A stretch of DNA of 64,000 bases from Candidatus Roseilinea sp. (GCA_025998955.1 AP024676.1:1612001-1676000), one strand, 5' to 3'. Shown: positions 33,479 to 43,559, counted from the stretch's first letter. Numbers and translations are program-made. The notes: generated by a model from the letters alone, not told the origin.

Positions 33479-34584
33479 CTGCGCGACCATAGAATGGCGA
33501 CATGACACAAGACTTGCTTGACCTGTATAGCGATTATCTGTTATGCACGTTTGGACAGGCCACGGCAACCGGGTTGGGTCAAGTAGTCGAAGGGAGCGTC
33601 GGCCATGACCAAATCACGCGCTCGCTGAGCGGCCGGACGCGGGGAGGTGCGGAACTGTGGCAGGTGACCAAGCGATTTGTGCGGCAGATTCAAAGTGAGG
33701 ATGGGGTGCTGATCGTGGACGACACGATCAGCGAGAAACCCTACAGCGACGAGAACGACATCGTGTGCTGGCACTATGATCACACCAGCGGCGAGGTGAT
33801 CAAAGGCATCAACCTGATGACGGCGCTGTATCACGTGCCCAGTCGGGGGCTGTCGTTGCCAGTGGAGTTTCGCTTGATCGCCAAGACCGAGCAGTATGTG
33901 GACAAGAAGAGTGGCAAGACCAAGCGCCGAAGTCCGATCACCAAGAATGAGTATTACCGCATGATGCTGCAACAAGCGGTGATCAACCAGATTCCCTTCA
34001 AATACGTGCTCAACGATGTGTGGTTTGCCGCGGCCGACAACATGAATTTCGTCAAACACAAGCTGAAGAAGGAGTTTGTCATGCCGCTCAAGGCCAATCG
34101 CAAGGTGGCGCTCAGCGCGGACGACAAGCGGCACGGCATCTACGTGCGTGTGGATGAAGTCGTGATCGAACCAAACACGGTGCGGCCAGTGTATCTGGAA
34201 GATGTGAGCTTCCCGCTGCTTTTGGCCAAGCAAGTCTTTACAAACAAAGATGGCTCTACCGGCGTATTGTTTCTGGTCACCAGCGACACCACGCTCACCT
34301 ACGATGGGATCACCTCGCTCTATCAAAAACGATGGACGATCGAACCCTTCCACAAGTCGCTCAAGCAGAATGCCGCGCTCGAACGCTCGCCTGCCCACAC
34401 GGTCACGACGCAGACCAATCACATCTTTGCCAGTTTGTGTGCGTTCATCAAGCTCGAGATGCTCAAGCGTAAATCCAAGTCGAATCATTTTGCCTTGAAA
34501 TCGCATTTGTATCTGCACGCCGTTCAATCAGCTTTTGACGCCCTGCGCCAGCTGCAGCCCGTCACACTGGCTGCGTAACGTGAG
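33454..34584 (+). mobile_element. Complete IS element (IS4/IS701-like), about 1.13 kb
   Basis: Terminal inverted repeats CTCACGTTACGCAG (33454-33467) and CTGCGTAACGTGAG (34571-34584) are perfect over 14 bases. One transposase gene fills the element and its stop codon lies inside the right repeat. TTAAT occurs next to both ends (33447-33451 and 34585-34589) and may be a target duplication, although the left copy is separated from the repeat by two bases. Confidence 0.85.
33502..34578 (+). CDS. IS4/IS701-superfamily transposase
   Basis: 358 residues, intact. The DDE catalytic fold is visible: VLIVDDTISEKPYSDEND near residue 73 (first Asp), KYVLNDVWFAAADNMNF near 172 (second Asp) and YQKRWTIEPFHKSLKQNAAL near 274 (Glu of the YREK-like motif). 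It is a DNA-cutting and joining enzyme for its own element. The terminal repeats and open frame suggest the element may still be active. Its GC content is higher than the kinase gene around it. Confidence 0.93.
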   Translation: MTQDLLDLYSDYLLCTFGQATATGLGQVVEGSVGHDQITRSLSGRTRGGAELWQVTKRFVRQIQSEDGVLIVDDTISEKPYSDENDIVCWHYDHTSGEVIKGINLMTALYHVPSRGLSLPVEFRLIAKTEQYVDKKSGKTKRRSPITKNEYYRMMLQQAVINQIPFKYVLNDVWFAAADNMNFVKHKLKKEFVMPLKANRKVALSADDKRHGIYVRVDEVVIEPNTVRPVYLEDVSFPLLLAKQVFTNKDGSTGVLFLVTSDTTLTYDGITSLYQKRWTIEPFHKSLKQNAALERSPAHTVTTQTNHIFASLCAFIKLEMLKRKSKSNHFALKSHLYLHAVQSAFDALRQLQPVTLAA

Positions 34585-35590
34585 TTAATTCAATCGTCAC
34601 GCGAGATCGGACACGATTGTCAATTTATCATCCTGAGTGGTCACGCAGAATTCGAGTACGCGCGTCAAGCAATGGCGCACGGAGCAATCAGCTACTGCCT
34701 CAAACCCGTAGATGAGAAGGAGGTGGGAGAGGCCCTGGAGATCGCGCGAAAGAAATTTGAAGAACTTTCAGCCAAGCGGGTTGACTTGCTGTTATCTCTC
34801 GAAGATTTAGTTGACCATGAAAGCGCCGTCGCTGTTGTCAACAAAGCCGGCCTTCCCTGGGATGCTAACAAAGGAATGCGCGTATTGTGCGGTCACGCAC
34901 GTGGACGCCTCCCGCTCGACTTGAAAGGCAGGCTGTTCCTGATTAATGAAGATGAGCCTATCGCAGCGCCGGTATATGAACGCAGCGCTTGCTAGCTCGA
35001 ACCAGAACGAAGTGTGTAGACAACTAAGTCAACTGACCTGTGAGCTTCAAAACGGACAATACAACATCAAACAGGTGAACTACTGTTTCGTCAGACTACT
35101 AGAGATATTTGAAATCCAACACCCTGACTTCGACGAAAATTCTTTCGAGGATTGGCGGAATCTCCCAAATCACTTCTCCTCGCTAGATCAGCTAATTGCT
35201 TTCTTTGATCAACGGGCTTTAAGAGAAACCCCAAGAGACGAAAAGCCGGAGTCCGGCGCTTCCTCGAGCGCTGTCATTCAAGATCTATTGCCTTTCATCG
35301 AAGAAAATTTCTCCGCAGAGATCAACTTGTCAATGCTCTCAAAGAGATGTAACTACTCGCCTAACTATCTTTGCAAACTGTTCCGGCAGAGCACGGGGAT
35401 GACCATCAAGGATTACATCCTGCGGCGCCGCATGTCCCACGCAACGTGGCTTCTGCGTAACACGCAGTTGAACATTGGTGAAATTGCCGAGAAGTGTGGA
35501 TTCAACGACTATTTTTATTTCGCCAGGGTCTTCAAGCGAACGCAGGGGTTAACGCCCTCGGAATATCGTAATCGGAACGGCTGGGTTTGA
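34585..35590 (+). pseudogene. Response regulator with AraC-type output domain, 5'-truncated and frameshifted
   Basis: Immediately after the IS the frame reads the back half of a receiver domain (DCQFIILSGHAEFEYARQAM, then SYCLKPVDEKEVGEALEIARK). The first half, with the acidic pocket and phospho-acceptor Asp, is missing. The frame ends at a TAG (34993-34995). The AraC-type output (about 35265-35590: LSMLSKRCNYSPNYLCKLFR, IGEIAEKCGFNDYFYFARVF) continues in the +1 frame, so a one-base shift lies at about 34960-34990. Together with the truncated kinase this marks a dead YesM/YesN-like pair. Confidence 0.82.
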
Positions 35591-35623
35591 ATCATGCCTC
35601 TCATGGCACGCCCATGATTGATG

Positions 35624-35658
35624 AAAGGCACTTGCTTGCTATGAGCAAGTGCCTTTCT
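35624..35658 (+). terminator. Strong intrinsic terminator after the response regulator
   Basis: AAAGGCACTTGCT (35624-35636) pairs perfectly with AGCAAGTGCCTTT (35644-35656) over a 7-base loop, followed by CTT. It lies between convergent genes and could stop transcription from both sides. Confidence 0.8.
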
Positions 35659-35716
35659 TGTCAAGGAGCGTTGCCGTAGATGGTCGCTGATCTATCCACT
35701 CAGATAAGGCACGGCG

Positions 35717-37327
35717 TCACTTAATGCCCAGCTCCTTAGCCTTAGCAGTGATAGCCTCGACTGCGGCAGCATATCCATTCGCGTCCCAGTTTTGCTTCAT
35801 CTCTTCGTACAACTGCTCATCGGATTTCCCTGAGGTATCCAGGATGAATTTCACCCAGTCGTCGCTGAACTTCACAGCTGCCATCTCTTGCTTCTCAGGC
35901 ACATCAATGGCAAATACCGCCCAGTCCAACTTCTGCGCCTTCCAATTGGCGACTCGATAGTCGCGTTCTTCCTTGCACATCGCGCGTACCTTTTCGTCAA
36001 TCAGCGGATCGTTATATTGCATCACGTCAGGCCCCCACAGCGCAAAGGAATTCATCGCGGAGGTGAACGGGTATATTTCCGCTGTTGACTTGTGCAGACC
36101 CGTCGTCTGGTCAATTGGGGTTAGCAGCTTGATCTGATCACCCTGTTTCACCCAGTCAACACCCTCGATCCCATACATCATGGTGTTTATGCCTTCCTCG
36201 GAGTATAACCAGTTAAACATCTCCAAAATTCGCTTCATCTTGGCATCGTCAACTTTCGAGGAGAAGTAAGTCTCCGACCAGTAGGGCATTTCGACGAAAC
36301 GGTGATACAAACCATCCACCGTCGGGCCGTGAAGGAAGGTGATATGTTCGGTGAATTTCTTATCCGGCTGGGCTTTTGCCCATATCTTCATGATGGTGTT
36401 CAGGTGGGTAGGCGAAACCTGCATCCCAAGAATGCCCGTTTTGCCTGTGGCGAATTTCTCAATCGCCTGATTCGTGTCCAATGTGGCGAAGTCCGGATCG
36501 AGGCCACCCGCCTGGTACATCCGCTTGATGAACTTAAACAGGTTGAAGGCTCTCTCGCCGGCGAGCGCGATGCGATATTTCCCATCGGTGTCCAGCACCC
36601 AGCGGTTGTCGGTATATCCAAATCCAGGCCATCCCTGGCTGTAAATGAAGACCGGATCGGCCGGCGTGTATCCGGCAGTGTCATCAACGCCATTTCCGTC
36701 CGGGTCGTTTTTGGCAAACGCGACCGTAAGGTTGATGTAATCCTCCTCCGTCTTTGGATCCGTGATGCCGACCTTCTCCATCCAGTCCTTCCGCGCCAAC
36801 AGGCCACGGTCCATCGCCCAGTAAGCTGCGTCAGCGTATACCTGGCGGGGTAAGAAATAATTCTTCCCTGCAACAGTGAAGGCTTTGACCTCAGGCTGGT
36901 CCATCAGCTTGCTGATTTCCGGATATGCGGATAGGTCGTCAGGCAGAGGACGCACGACACCGTCGTTAATCCATTGGTTGAAGCGAGGAGAAACTACCAA
37001 CGACACGGCACCGATCACATCCGGGAGTTGGCCAGAAGCAGCCCAAGTGTTGTATTTCTCATCTGCATCCCCCCAGCCAACATTGACCGGCACTAACTTG
37101 ATCTTGAACCGATCCCGCACCATCTTCGCGATCGCATCAGGCTCGCCTTCTGGGAAGGAGTTCTGAATATCCCAGAAGCTGATCGTGACCTCGATGAGAT
37201 CGCTCGAAGTGTCGCCTGACGGAGTGGGGGCAGCAGGCGCGGACGCCGGAGCGCAAGCAGTAAGCGCGACGCCTATCACAGTCGTCGCCGCCGCCAAGCA
37301 CTGTAGTCGCTTTAGGATTCCTTTCAT
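35717..37327 (-). CDS. Extracellular solute-binding lipoprotein (LplA-like sugar ABC transporter)
   Basis: 536 residues. GAGGAG lies 8 bases before the ATG at 37327, which decides the start. The N-terminus has a lipoprotein signal (KRLQCLAAATTVIGVALTAC, with LTAC as lipobox), then a Pro/Ala/Ser linker, then a large family-1 solute-binding domain of the long LplA type (ISFWDIQNSFPEGEPDAIAK, FGYTDNRWVLDTDGKYRIAL). It delivers an oligosaccharide or uronate to the two permeases encoded upstream at 41657-43559. A 380-base gap separates it from the other operon genes, so it may have its own promoter. No transport ATPase gene is nearby. Confidence 0.9.
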   Translation of the reverse strand: MKGILKRLQCLAAATTVIGVALTACAPASAPAAPTPSGDTSSDLIEVTISFWDIQNSFPEGEPDAIAKMVRDRFKIKLVPVNVGWGDADEKYNTWAASGQLPDVIGAVSLVVSPRFNQWINDGVVRPLPDDLSAYPEISKLMDQPEVKAFTVAGKNYFLPRQVYADAAYWAMDRGLLARKDWMEKVGITDPKTEEDYINLTVAFAKNDPDGNGVDDTAGYTPADPVFIYSQGWPGFGYTDNRWVLDTDGKYRIALAGERAFNLFKFIKRMYQAGGLDPDFATLDTNQAIEKFATGKTGILGMQVSPTHLNTIMKIWAKAQPDKKFTEHITFLHGPTVDGLYHRFVEMPYWSETYFSSKVDDAKMKRILEMFNWLYSEEGINTMMYGIEGVDWVKQGDQIKLLTPIDQTTGLHKSTAEIYPFTSAMNSFALWGPDVMQYNDPLIDEKVRAMCKEERDYRVANWKAQKLDWAVFAIDVPEKQEMAAVKFSDDWVKFILDTSGKSDEQLYEEMKQNWDANGYAAAVEAITAKAKELGIK

Positions 37328-37707
37328 GTCTTTTCTCCTCACAAGGTTAGGGATAGGGGATACTGTTGCAGATATATCAAATTCCTAAAGCTCAGGTATG
37401 CACTTTATTGGAAGATATGTGGACTGGATTAACTTCCATTAACCAAGCGAAGGCGATTGTTATTCCCGAGTGCGCTAGGAGCGCAATTTGGGTGGGGCGT
37501 TCGGTTCACATCGCACGGACGAGCGCTGTAGGGCGCGGACTCCGTTCCGCGCCCATTTGCGCCATATCGCACATAGCGCGCTGCGATGTGGTGCGCTCCT
37601 TGAGCGCATCCTACACCTCCCCCGTTGGCGAATGCCTCCTGCGCGAGTCGAGGATATGAGAGGATGCGCACCTGGTGACTAGCGCAGCATACGCGCCCCG
37701 GCAACTT
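37328..37707. repeat. Gap with a cluster of three hairpins (REP-like)
   Basis: No gene is seen in these 380 bases. Three perfect hairpins lie close together: TGCGCT-AGG-AGCGCA (37471-37485), GGGCGCGGA-CTCCGT-TCCGCGCCC (37531-37554) and GCGCTC-CTT-GAGCGC (37593-37607). CACATCGCA also recurs inverted around the central hairpin. The arrangement resembles a REP/MITE-type element dropped between the glycosidase and the binding-protein gene. The 5'-untranslated region of the binding-protein gene lies at its left end. Confidence 0.55.
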
Positions 37708-39860
37708 TTACAGTAGCCTTGCGCCTGTCGCGCTATCGAACAAGGCGGTGCAATGTTTCGGCGCGGAGAACTCTATGGTCTTCCCGTTGCGCAGGAACAG
37801 CTTCTTCTCACCCGGGGTCGCAGAATGGAAGAGAAGCACGCCGCTCCCGTCTTGGACTAAATCGCCGGCCTCAGATTGGTAAATGTGCGCTCCACAACAG
37901 CGCAAAAGATCACTCAGCGCCTTCGGGTCGGTAACCGGCAGGCTGCAGAACCAGGAAATCCATTCCGAGGCATCTTTTCTCGCCATTGTGACCGCCCTAC
38001 TCTGGTGTTCCCAACCTAGCGCAGTCGCCTGCGGGTCATCCACAACGAAACAAGGGATCGCGCCCCTTTGACGCGCCTTGGGAACGTCGGTCGTGGTGCG
38101 ATAGGAATGATCTCCATCAATGCTGAAAGTTTGAACAACGGGCGAACCTATCTCCGCTGGTTTGACCGAAATCTGACAGACATCGGTAATATGACCGGCA
38201 TTCAGGGTCGAGCCATTGTTGAAACCGGGAGCGTAGTACCAGATCAGATGTCGCCGCTTCGACTTGAACTTGTTGATGGTTTTGCGATCGTGGTCGGTCA
38301 GGCGAAAGCAGTTCGCAAAGATCACCGCGCGATATGCGTCCGGATTCACCCGATCCAGATCGAACAGGTAAACAAAATCAACGCCGACGCCGCTGAGATA
38401 GGCGGATGTTGACGCCGAATTAACGCACAGAGTCTCCGTAATTGGATCTGACTGACCATCGGAAGCGAGGCAGGTAAAGACCATCGCATCCACAACAAAC
38501 AGCACATCCGAGTTTGAATGGAATGGCTCAGAATAGTAACGGTCGAGAACCTCTTTCGACTTTCTGATGTCGTCTAACAATGAAGGATCACTCCACCAAC
38601 CACACACATTTGTCGGCCCGAAATCGTAAAACCACATCCCCATGCCGCGAACGAACGGCATAGTCATGTTTCGCCTGACGATGACCATGTCGTCCTGTAG
38701 GTTCTCCGTCACCTGATCGGTATAGCCCTCGCGCATCTTTTCGGTGTGCGTAGCCTGATCCATCTCGTCGAGGAAGAGCTTCCCGTGCAACCTGGCAGAA
38801 TCCACGACGCCACGGGACTGCCCGGTGCCGCCCATGCGCCGATGCTCTTTCAAATAAGACTGCGGGGCGCTGACGTAATCTACAAAGGGGGACTCGAGCA
38901 CTTTTTGAATTGCGAGGTGGCCACCCGTGGCGCTCCTGTCGAAGAGGTTGAAAAGATAACCATAAAACACGCCTGTAACCAGCGGGCGAGGCCAGCTTTC
39001 CTTCACTGCCTTACAAAAGTGAAGCAGGGTATCCGCTACCGTATCGTGGTGGCATTCAAAGTAGTCAATCACTTTCTGCTCGCGCTGAGGATCGCGAAAG
39101 ATTCCGCCGCAGGTCGTTCGTCGTTCGGCAGTGCCGGGCACCTCCGCGCCGGCTAGGGTTGCATCCGCGTGGTTCCACGCCTTCCGCAAGCCCTCGTCAC
39201 CGCGGTACTTCCTGCGCAGCCATTCTCTGAATGCGCGGGTCATCGGCTGGCTGACATCCGGCTCATGCTCGATGAATCCCCAATAATGCCATTCATGAAA
39301 GACGCCGCTGGAGATGTGAATCGCTCCTACCCGACAACCTTCTTCTGTGGCCGAAAGCAACTTACAAAACTCCCTGATCTTTTGTCCGGACTCCTCGCGC
39401 CACTTCAACGAAGCCATGCTCGGCCGCGGCACGCGATCAAGGTCGTGGGAACCGAACACCTCTAATCCGCTAATATCTTCGACTTCGAGAGGCCCATCTG
39501 CATACTGGGTGCATTCTTGCATGTTCTGCAGAATCCACCAGTAGGGCGGAGTGACATGCAGTCGGATGAAGAGCACCGCGTCCGGACAGACATCGAGCAC
39601 GCCGCGCAGCTGCCTCTGGGCAAGATCAATGGACAGGGAACTATCCTGGTCCCAGATATGATGGAAGTAAACGTGAGTCTGGAAGAGCTTAAAACCGATT
39701 GAAGCGAATTGCCGGATACAGAACTGTGGAAGCTCTTCCCAGCTCCATCGTCCCCCGGCATCTGGGTGAGGGAATAAATCAGGGGATTGGTTGGAACGCC
39801 GTCTACACAGAAGGTAGGTTTTGCGTTGATGAATTCGACCGTTGTTGAGATTCCCTTCAT
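37708..39860 (-). pseudogene. Beta-galactosidase-like glycoside hydrolase, frameshifted near its 5' end
   Basis: Reading from the ATG at 39860 gives MKGISTTVEFINAKPTFCVD and SLTQMPG, then the frame is lost in a run of five G (minus strand, 39752-39756). With one extra G the sequence continues as GRWSWEELPQFCIRQFASIG and joins the long frame ending at 37708, a total of about 717 residues. The barrel region resembles GH42-like clan-A glycosidases (HVTPPYWWILQNM, EWHYWGFIEHEPD, GKLFLDEMDQATH). It starts 6 bases after the GH2 gene. Either a real mutation or an indel error explains the shift. Confidence 0.75.
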
Positions 39861-39866
39861 GATTGC

Positions 39867-41639
39867 CTAGTCGGAACTCGCTCCGAACATTTCAGCAACT
39901 GCCTTGAGGGCTGCCTTGGGTTTCCGATCAACGGTCACCAAACCAAATGGGCCAAAGGCAGCATGGAACATGAACCCCTTGCCAATCAAGTTGCGGCGGT
40001 GATAATAGTCGGCCCAACACCATAGAATCCCTCCCTGCATCTCAGGGATGCTGGTGATCGTCTTCCATGCGGTTTGAATATAAGCCGCTTGCATGTCTTC
40101 ACTAAACCGAATATCGCCACGAATCCCCGGAACGCCATGGGTGCCATATTCAGACATAATAATTGGCTTCCCCTTGAAGCGTCTACAAATCTTCTCGAGT
40201 TCATCGCTGAGGGGTCTTGCAACTTTCTCTTGCAGCTCCGAGAAGTGATGAATGGGATTCGGCTCAAAGGTAGCCGGATATAGATTCGTACAGACGAGGT
40301 CAGCAACATCGAAGGCTTCGTTGGCCACAATATCGCCGCAGGCCGCATACGTCACCAAGCGAGTCTTATCAAGCATCTTAGCGTGCTGAATCAACTCGCG
40401 AAAGATAGCGATTCCAGTTGGAGTTTCGGTAGCTGATTCATTGCCGACACTCCACATCACTACGCAAGGATGGTTATGGTGGCGCTGGATGGTCTCAGAC
40501 AGCATCTGCTTCCCGCCAGCAAGCACAACATCGGCATTCTCTTCAGGAGGAACATAATCATGAAGGAATTTTGCGCCCCACCAGTTGATATAGATTTCCT
40601 CCATCAACATAATACCAAGCTCGTCCATAATATCCAAGGTGGTACCTTCCTGAGGATAATGAACGCGGATAAGGTTGAAGCCGCTAGCTTTTACTAATTC
40701 GAGGTCTTTGCGGACGAGCTCGATAGGGACCGTTAAACCATATGGAGCATATTCGTCATATCGGTTCACCCCTCGAATTTGTATGGCTTCCCCATTCAGA
40801 AGAATCCTTCCATTCTTCACCTCAATCTTGCGAATCCCAAAACGGGTGGTGTAACTGTCTATGATCCGATTTGCTTCCATCAAGGTCAGATCAGCGCGGT
40901 ACAAATGTGGTTGTTGGGGCGACCACAGCACCGGAGTGGTAATTTCAAAAGCAAACTCTTGATGGGAGGTCTGGTTGGGAGGACACGAGACCGTCCATGA
41001 GAACTGCTGACCATTATCCAAAGCAATCGTGAGGCTCACTTCGGCAGGAGATGCCCTTCGATTGTGAAGGCTAATGCGGGCAGCCACTCTGACCCCCTGA
41101 TCGGCAAGCTCCGGCGTAATGTTTGCGCTTTCGATGCTGATATCCGGCAGAGCCTGAATGAAAACCGGTCTGACAATCCCGCCGTACATCACCCGCTCAA
41201 TCACCGTTCCATACGGTGATTGATCAAGTTTCGGCGTGTTGTCGACACGCACTATCAGGATATTCCTCGCCGGAGAGATTATCTCGTTTGTGAAATCGAA
41301 CGAAAACGGCAGGTCACCGCCGACGTGTTGACCGAGGTAGTGCCCGTTCAACCACACCTTGGCGTGATAGTTGACCCGTTGAAACTCTAGGCGCTGATGA
41401 AAATGGTCGGGGAACAGACTCGCGGTAACGTCAGCGGCGTACCAAGCGATTCCTTCGTAGCCCCACATTGCCGAACAAAAGTAATCCCATGCTGAGGGCA
41501 CGGTAATCTCCGCCCACGCGCCAAAATCATGGGCTGGCAGATACCATTGTTCGCACTCCCCGATGTCATCTTGATCCAACTGGAAGCGCCATCCGGAATC
41601 TAACTGGACAGTAGGCCGGTTGCCTTTCGATGCTATCAC
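39867..41639 (-). CDS. Glycoside hydrolase family 2 (beta-glucuronidase/beta-galactosidase)
   Basis: 590 residues with the three GH2 parts: a jelly-roll sugar-binding domain (about 1-165), an Ig-like domain (to about 270), and a TIM barrel starting at IQIRGVNRYDEYAPYG. The acid/base glutamate is in VVMWSVGNESATE near 400 and the nucleophile in PIIMSEYGTHG near 500. It lacks a signal peptide, so it acts inside the cell on oligosaccharides brought in by the adjacent ABC transporter. A uidA-like beta-glucuronidase is plausible, but the substrate is not fixed by what I can see. The gene is AT-richer than the window average. Confidence 0.92.
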   Translation of the reverse strand: MIASKGNRPTVQLDSGWRFQLDQDDIGECEQWYLPAHDFGAWAEITVPSAWDYFCSAMWGYEGIAWYAADVTASLFPDHFHQRLEFQRVNYHAKVWLNGHYLGQHVGGDLPFSFDFTNEIISPARNILIVRVDNTPKLDQSPYGTVIERVMYGGIVRPVFIQALPDISIESANITPELADQGVRVAARISLHNRRASPAEVSLTIALDNGQQFSWTVSCPPNQTSHQEFAFEITTPVLWSPQQPHLYRADLTLMEANRIIDSYTTRFGIRKIEVKNGRILLNGEAIQIRGVNRYDEYAPYGLTVPIELVRKDLELVKASGFNLIRVHYPQEGTTLDIMDELGIMLMEEIYINWWGAKFLHDYVPPEENADVVLAGGKQMLSETIQRHHNHPCVVMWSVGNESATETPTGIAIFRELIQHAKMLDKTRLVTYAACGDIVANEAFDVADLVCTNLYPATFEPNPIHHFSELQEKVARPLSDELEKICRRFKGKPIIMSEYGTHGVPGIRGDIRFSEDMQAAYIQTAWKTITSIPEMQGGILWCWADYYHRRNLIGKGFMFHAAFGPFGLVTVDRKPKAALKAVAEMFGASSD

Positions 41640-41656
41640 GATGAATATCCCCTGTT

Positions 41657-42571
41657 TTAAGCCTTAATGGAGCCCAGCAATATGCCCTTGGTGAAGTGTT
41701 TCTGCAAAAAGGGGTAGACTAACAGTATCGGTATGGTTGTAATCGTAACTACTGCCATCTGGAGTGATCGGGAATGAACCTGGATACGCGATGTGCGCAT
41801 TATGTTCATCATATCGCTTCCAAGATCAAGCGTGTTGGCGATGACCAGGTTGCGCAGAAGGAGTTGTAGGGGCATCAACTTCGGATCCTGCATCAGAATC
41901 ATTCCGAGCCACCAATCGTTCCAGCGGTCCACCGCATAGAACAGAGATATCGTGGCAATGATAGGCGCTGAGATAGGAACGAGAATGTTGACCAGAATTT
42001 GAATGTCGTTTGCGCCATCTATTCTGGCCGATTCCTCGATGTCAGGCGGAATGCTCTGAAAGTAATTCCTCACCAGGATCAAATAAAAGGTATTGATCAA
42101 CGGTGGGATAACCATTCCCCATATGTTATTGATGAATCCCAGCTCTTTCATGACGAGATACCAAGGTATCAGCCCAGCGCCAAAATACATCGTAAACACA
42201 ATAAAGTAGAAGAAGAACCCTTTCAGCGGAAAGTTTCTTCGAGAGAGCACATATGCCCCCAGAGTTGTGACCACCATACTGAGAAGTGTGCCCACAACCG
42301 TCACAAATACCGAGACCAAAGCAGAGTTCACAAAATTGGGCAGCAGGAACGCCATCCTGTAATTCTGCAAGTCAATTGACTTCGGATAAACATAAATCGG
42401 GGTTTCGATAATGTCTACATAATCAGCAACTGATACTAAGATCATGTTGTAGAAGGGAAATACCATGATGATGGCTAGAAGTATCAGGAACAGATAGATG
42501 GCAACGTCAACGACTGATATCTTCCTGGAAGCCGTGAACTTGGCAGAGGCACGATACTGAGCCATTCTCAT
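41657..42571 (-). CDS. Sugar ABC transporter permease, LplC/YtcP type
   Basis: 304 residues from the ATG at 42571, which has GGATG upstream; an alternative ATG at 42622 would overlap the previous gene by 35 bases. There are six membrane helices and the EAA loop ESARIDGANDIQILVNILVPIS near 205. The C-terminal FLQKHFTKGILLGSIKA is typical of this subgroup. It pairs with the adjacent LplB-type permease and the LplA-type lipoprotein. The ATPase must be supplied from elsewhere, as is common for this class. Confidence 0.92.
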   Translation of the reverse strand: MRMAQYRASAKFTASRKISVVDVAIYLFLILLAIIMVFPFYNMILVSVADYVDIIETPIYVYPKSIDLQNYRMAFLLPNFVNSALVSVFVTVVGTLLSMVVTTLGAYVLSRRNFPLKGFFFYFIVFTMYFGAGLIPWYLVMKELGFINNIWGMVIPPLINTFYLILVRNYFQSIPPDIEESARIDGANDIQILVNILVPISAPIIATISLFYAVDRWNDWWLGMILMQDPKLMPLQLLLRNLVIANTLDLGSDMMNIMRTSRIQVHSRSLQMAVVTITTIPILLVYPFLQKHFTKGILLGSIKA

Positions 42572-42587
42572 TTCTTCATCCTGTGAT

Positions 42588-43559
42588 CTAAAAGAGTCTT
42601 TCTTCTCCGAGTGCTCTCGCAATCTGATTGGCTGCGATCAATAGCGAGAAGCTAATCACAGCCTTGAATAGACCCGAGGCAGCCGCAAAACTCTGATTGA
42701 TTGACTGTTGGAAGGCGTATCGGTAGATGTAAACGTCTAATATCTCAATGACATCTCGATTCACACCATTGACAAGATTGAAGATCTGATCGAAGTTGCC
42801 GTTTAGGATGTTTCCACACTGGAGGATCAAAAGGACGACGGTCGTTGATTTGATGCCGGGCCAGGTGACATAGCGGATACACTGCCACCGGTTTGCGCCA
42901 TCTACCTTCGCGGCTTCATATAGCGTGGGATCTATGGATGCAATCGCCGCCAAGTAAATGATAGATGCCCAGCCGACGTTTTTAAATAGGCTGGTGAGAA
43001 TTAACAACGCGTAGTTACTAAAAACCGATGAGTTTGCTAGGAATTGGTAGGGTCTGCCGCCCAGACTTGTGATAATTCCGTTCACCAACCCTTCAACTTG
43101 TAACAGGTCTCTCAAGAGGCCGATGACCAGCACCCAGGACAAAAAGTTTGGAAAGGTGAAGACTGTCTGGCAGAATCGCCTGAACTTGGTGCTAGCAACC
43201 TCGTTCAATATGAAGGCCAGAAGTATGGGCACCGGAAATTCAAAAATGAGTCTTGCAAAGCTGATCGTGATTGTATTTCTGAAAGCGATCCAGAAATCCG
43301 GTTTGCGCCACATCATCTCGAAGTATTTCAACCCGACCCACTCCCATTCGCTGAAGGGTTTCGTTAGATGGTGTTGCTTGAAGGCCATCAAGATTCCACC
43401 CGTCTGCGGGTTGATCATCGGGGCATAACAGAAAACTATGTAATAAACCAGCACCGGGATAAACATCAAGTACAGATACTTGTATCTTTGAAGACCTTGC
43501 ATGATCCGCGAAAGTCTCCCTGGAACGGCGCGCGCTAACTTCAATTTGCAAATGGACAT
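42588..43559 (-). CDS. Sugar ABC transporter permease, LplB/YteP type
   Basis: 323 residues, first gene of the operon. The N-terminus LQRYKYLYLMFIPVLVYYIV begins the first of six helices. The LplB-specific loop FSEWEWVGLKYFEMMWRKPDF follows, and the EAA motif reads LYEAAKVDGANRWQCIRYVTWPGIK near 215. The start at 43559 is weakly supported by its ribosome site; an internal ATG at 43502 is possible. AT-rich, like the rest of this operon. Confidence 0.9.
   Translation of the reverse strand: MSICKLKLARAVPGRLSRIMQGLQRYKYLYLMFIPVLVYYIVFCYAPMINPQTGGILMAFKQHHLTKPFSEWEWVGLKYFEMMWRKPDFWIAFRNTITISFARLIFEFPVPILLAFILNEVASTKFRRFCQTVFTFPNFLSWVLVIGLLRDLLQVEGLVNGIITSLGGRPYQFLANSSVFSNYALLILTSLFKNVGWASIIYLAAIASIDPTLYEAAKVDGANRWQCIRYVTWPGIKSTTVVLLILQCGNILNGNFDQIFNLVNGVNRDVIEILDVYIYRYAFQQSINQSFAAASGLFKAVISFSLLIAANQIARALGEERLF

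Noticed and set aside
37429-37704. 91-residue minus-strand open frame in the gap after the glycosidase
   Set aside because: It overlaps the hairpin cluster, has no ribosome site and no resemblance to known proteins.
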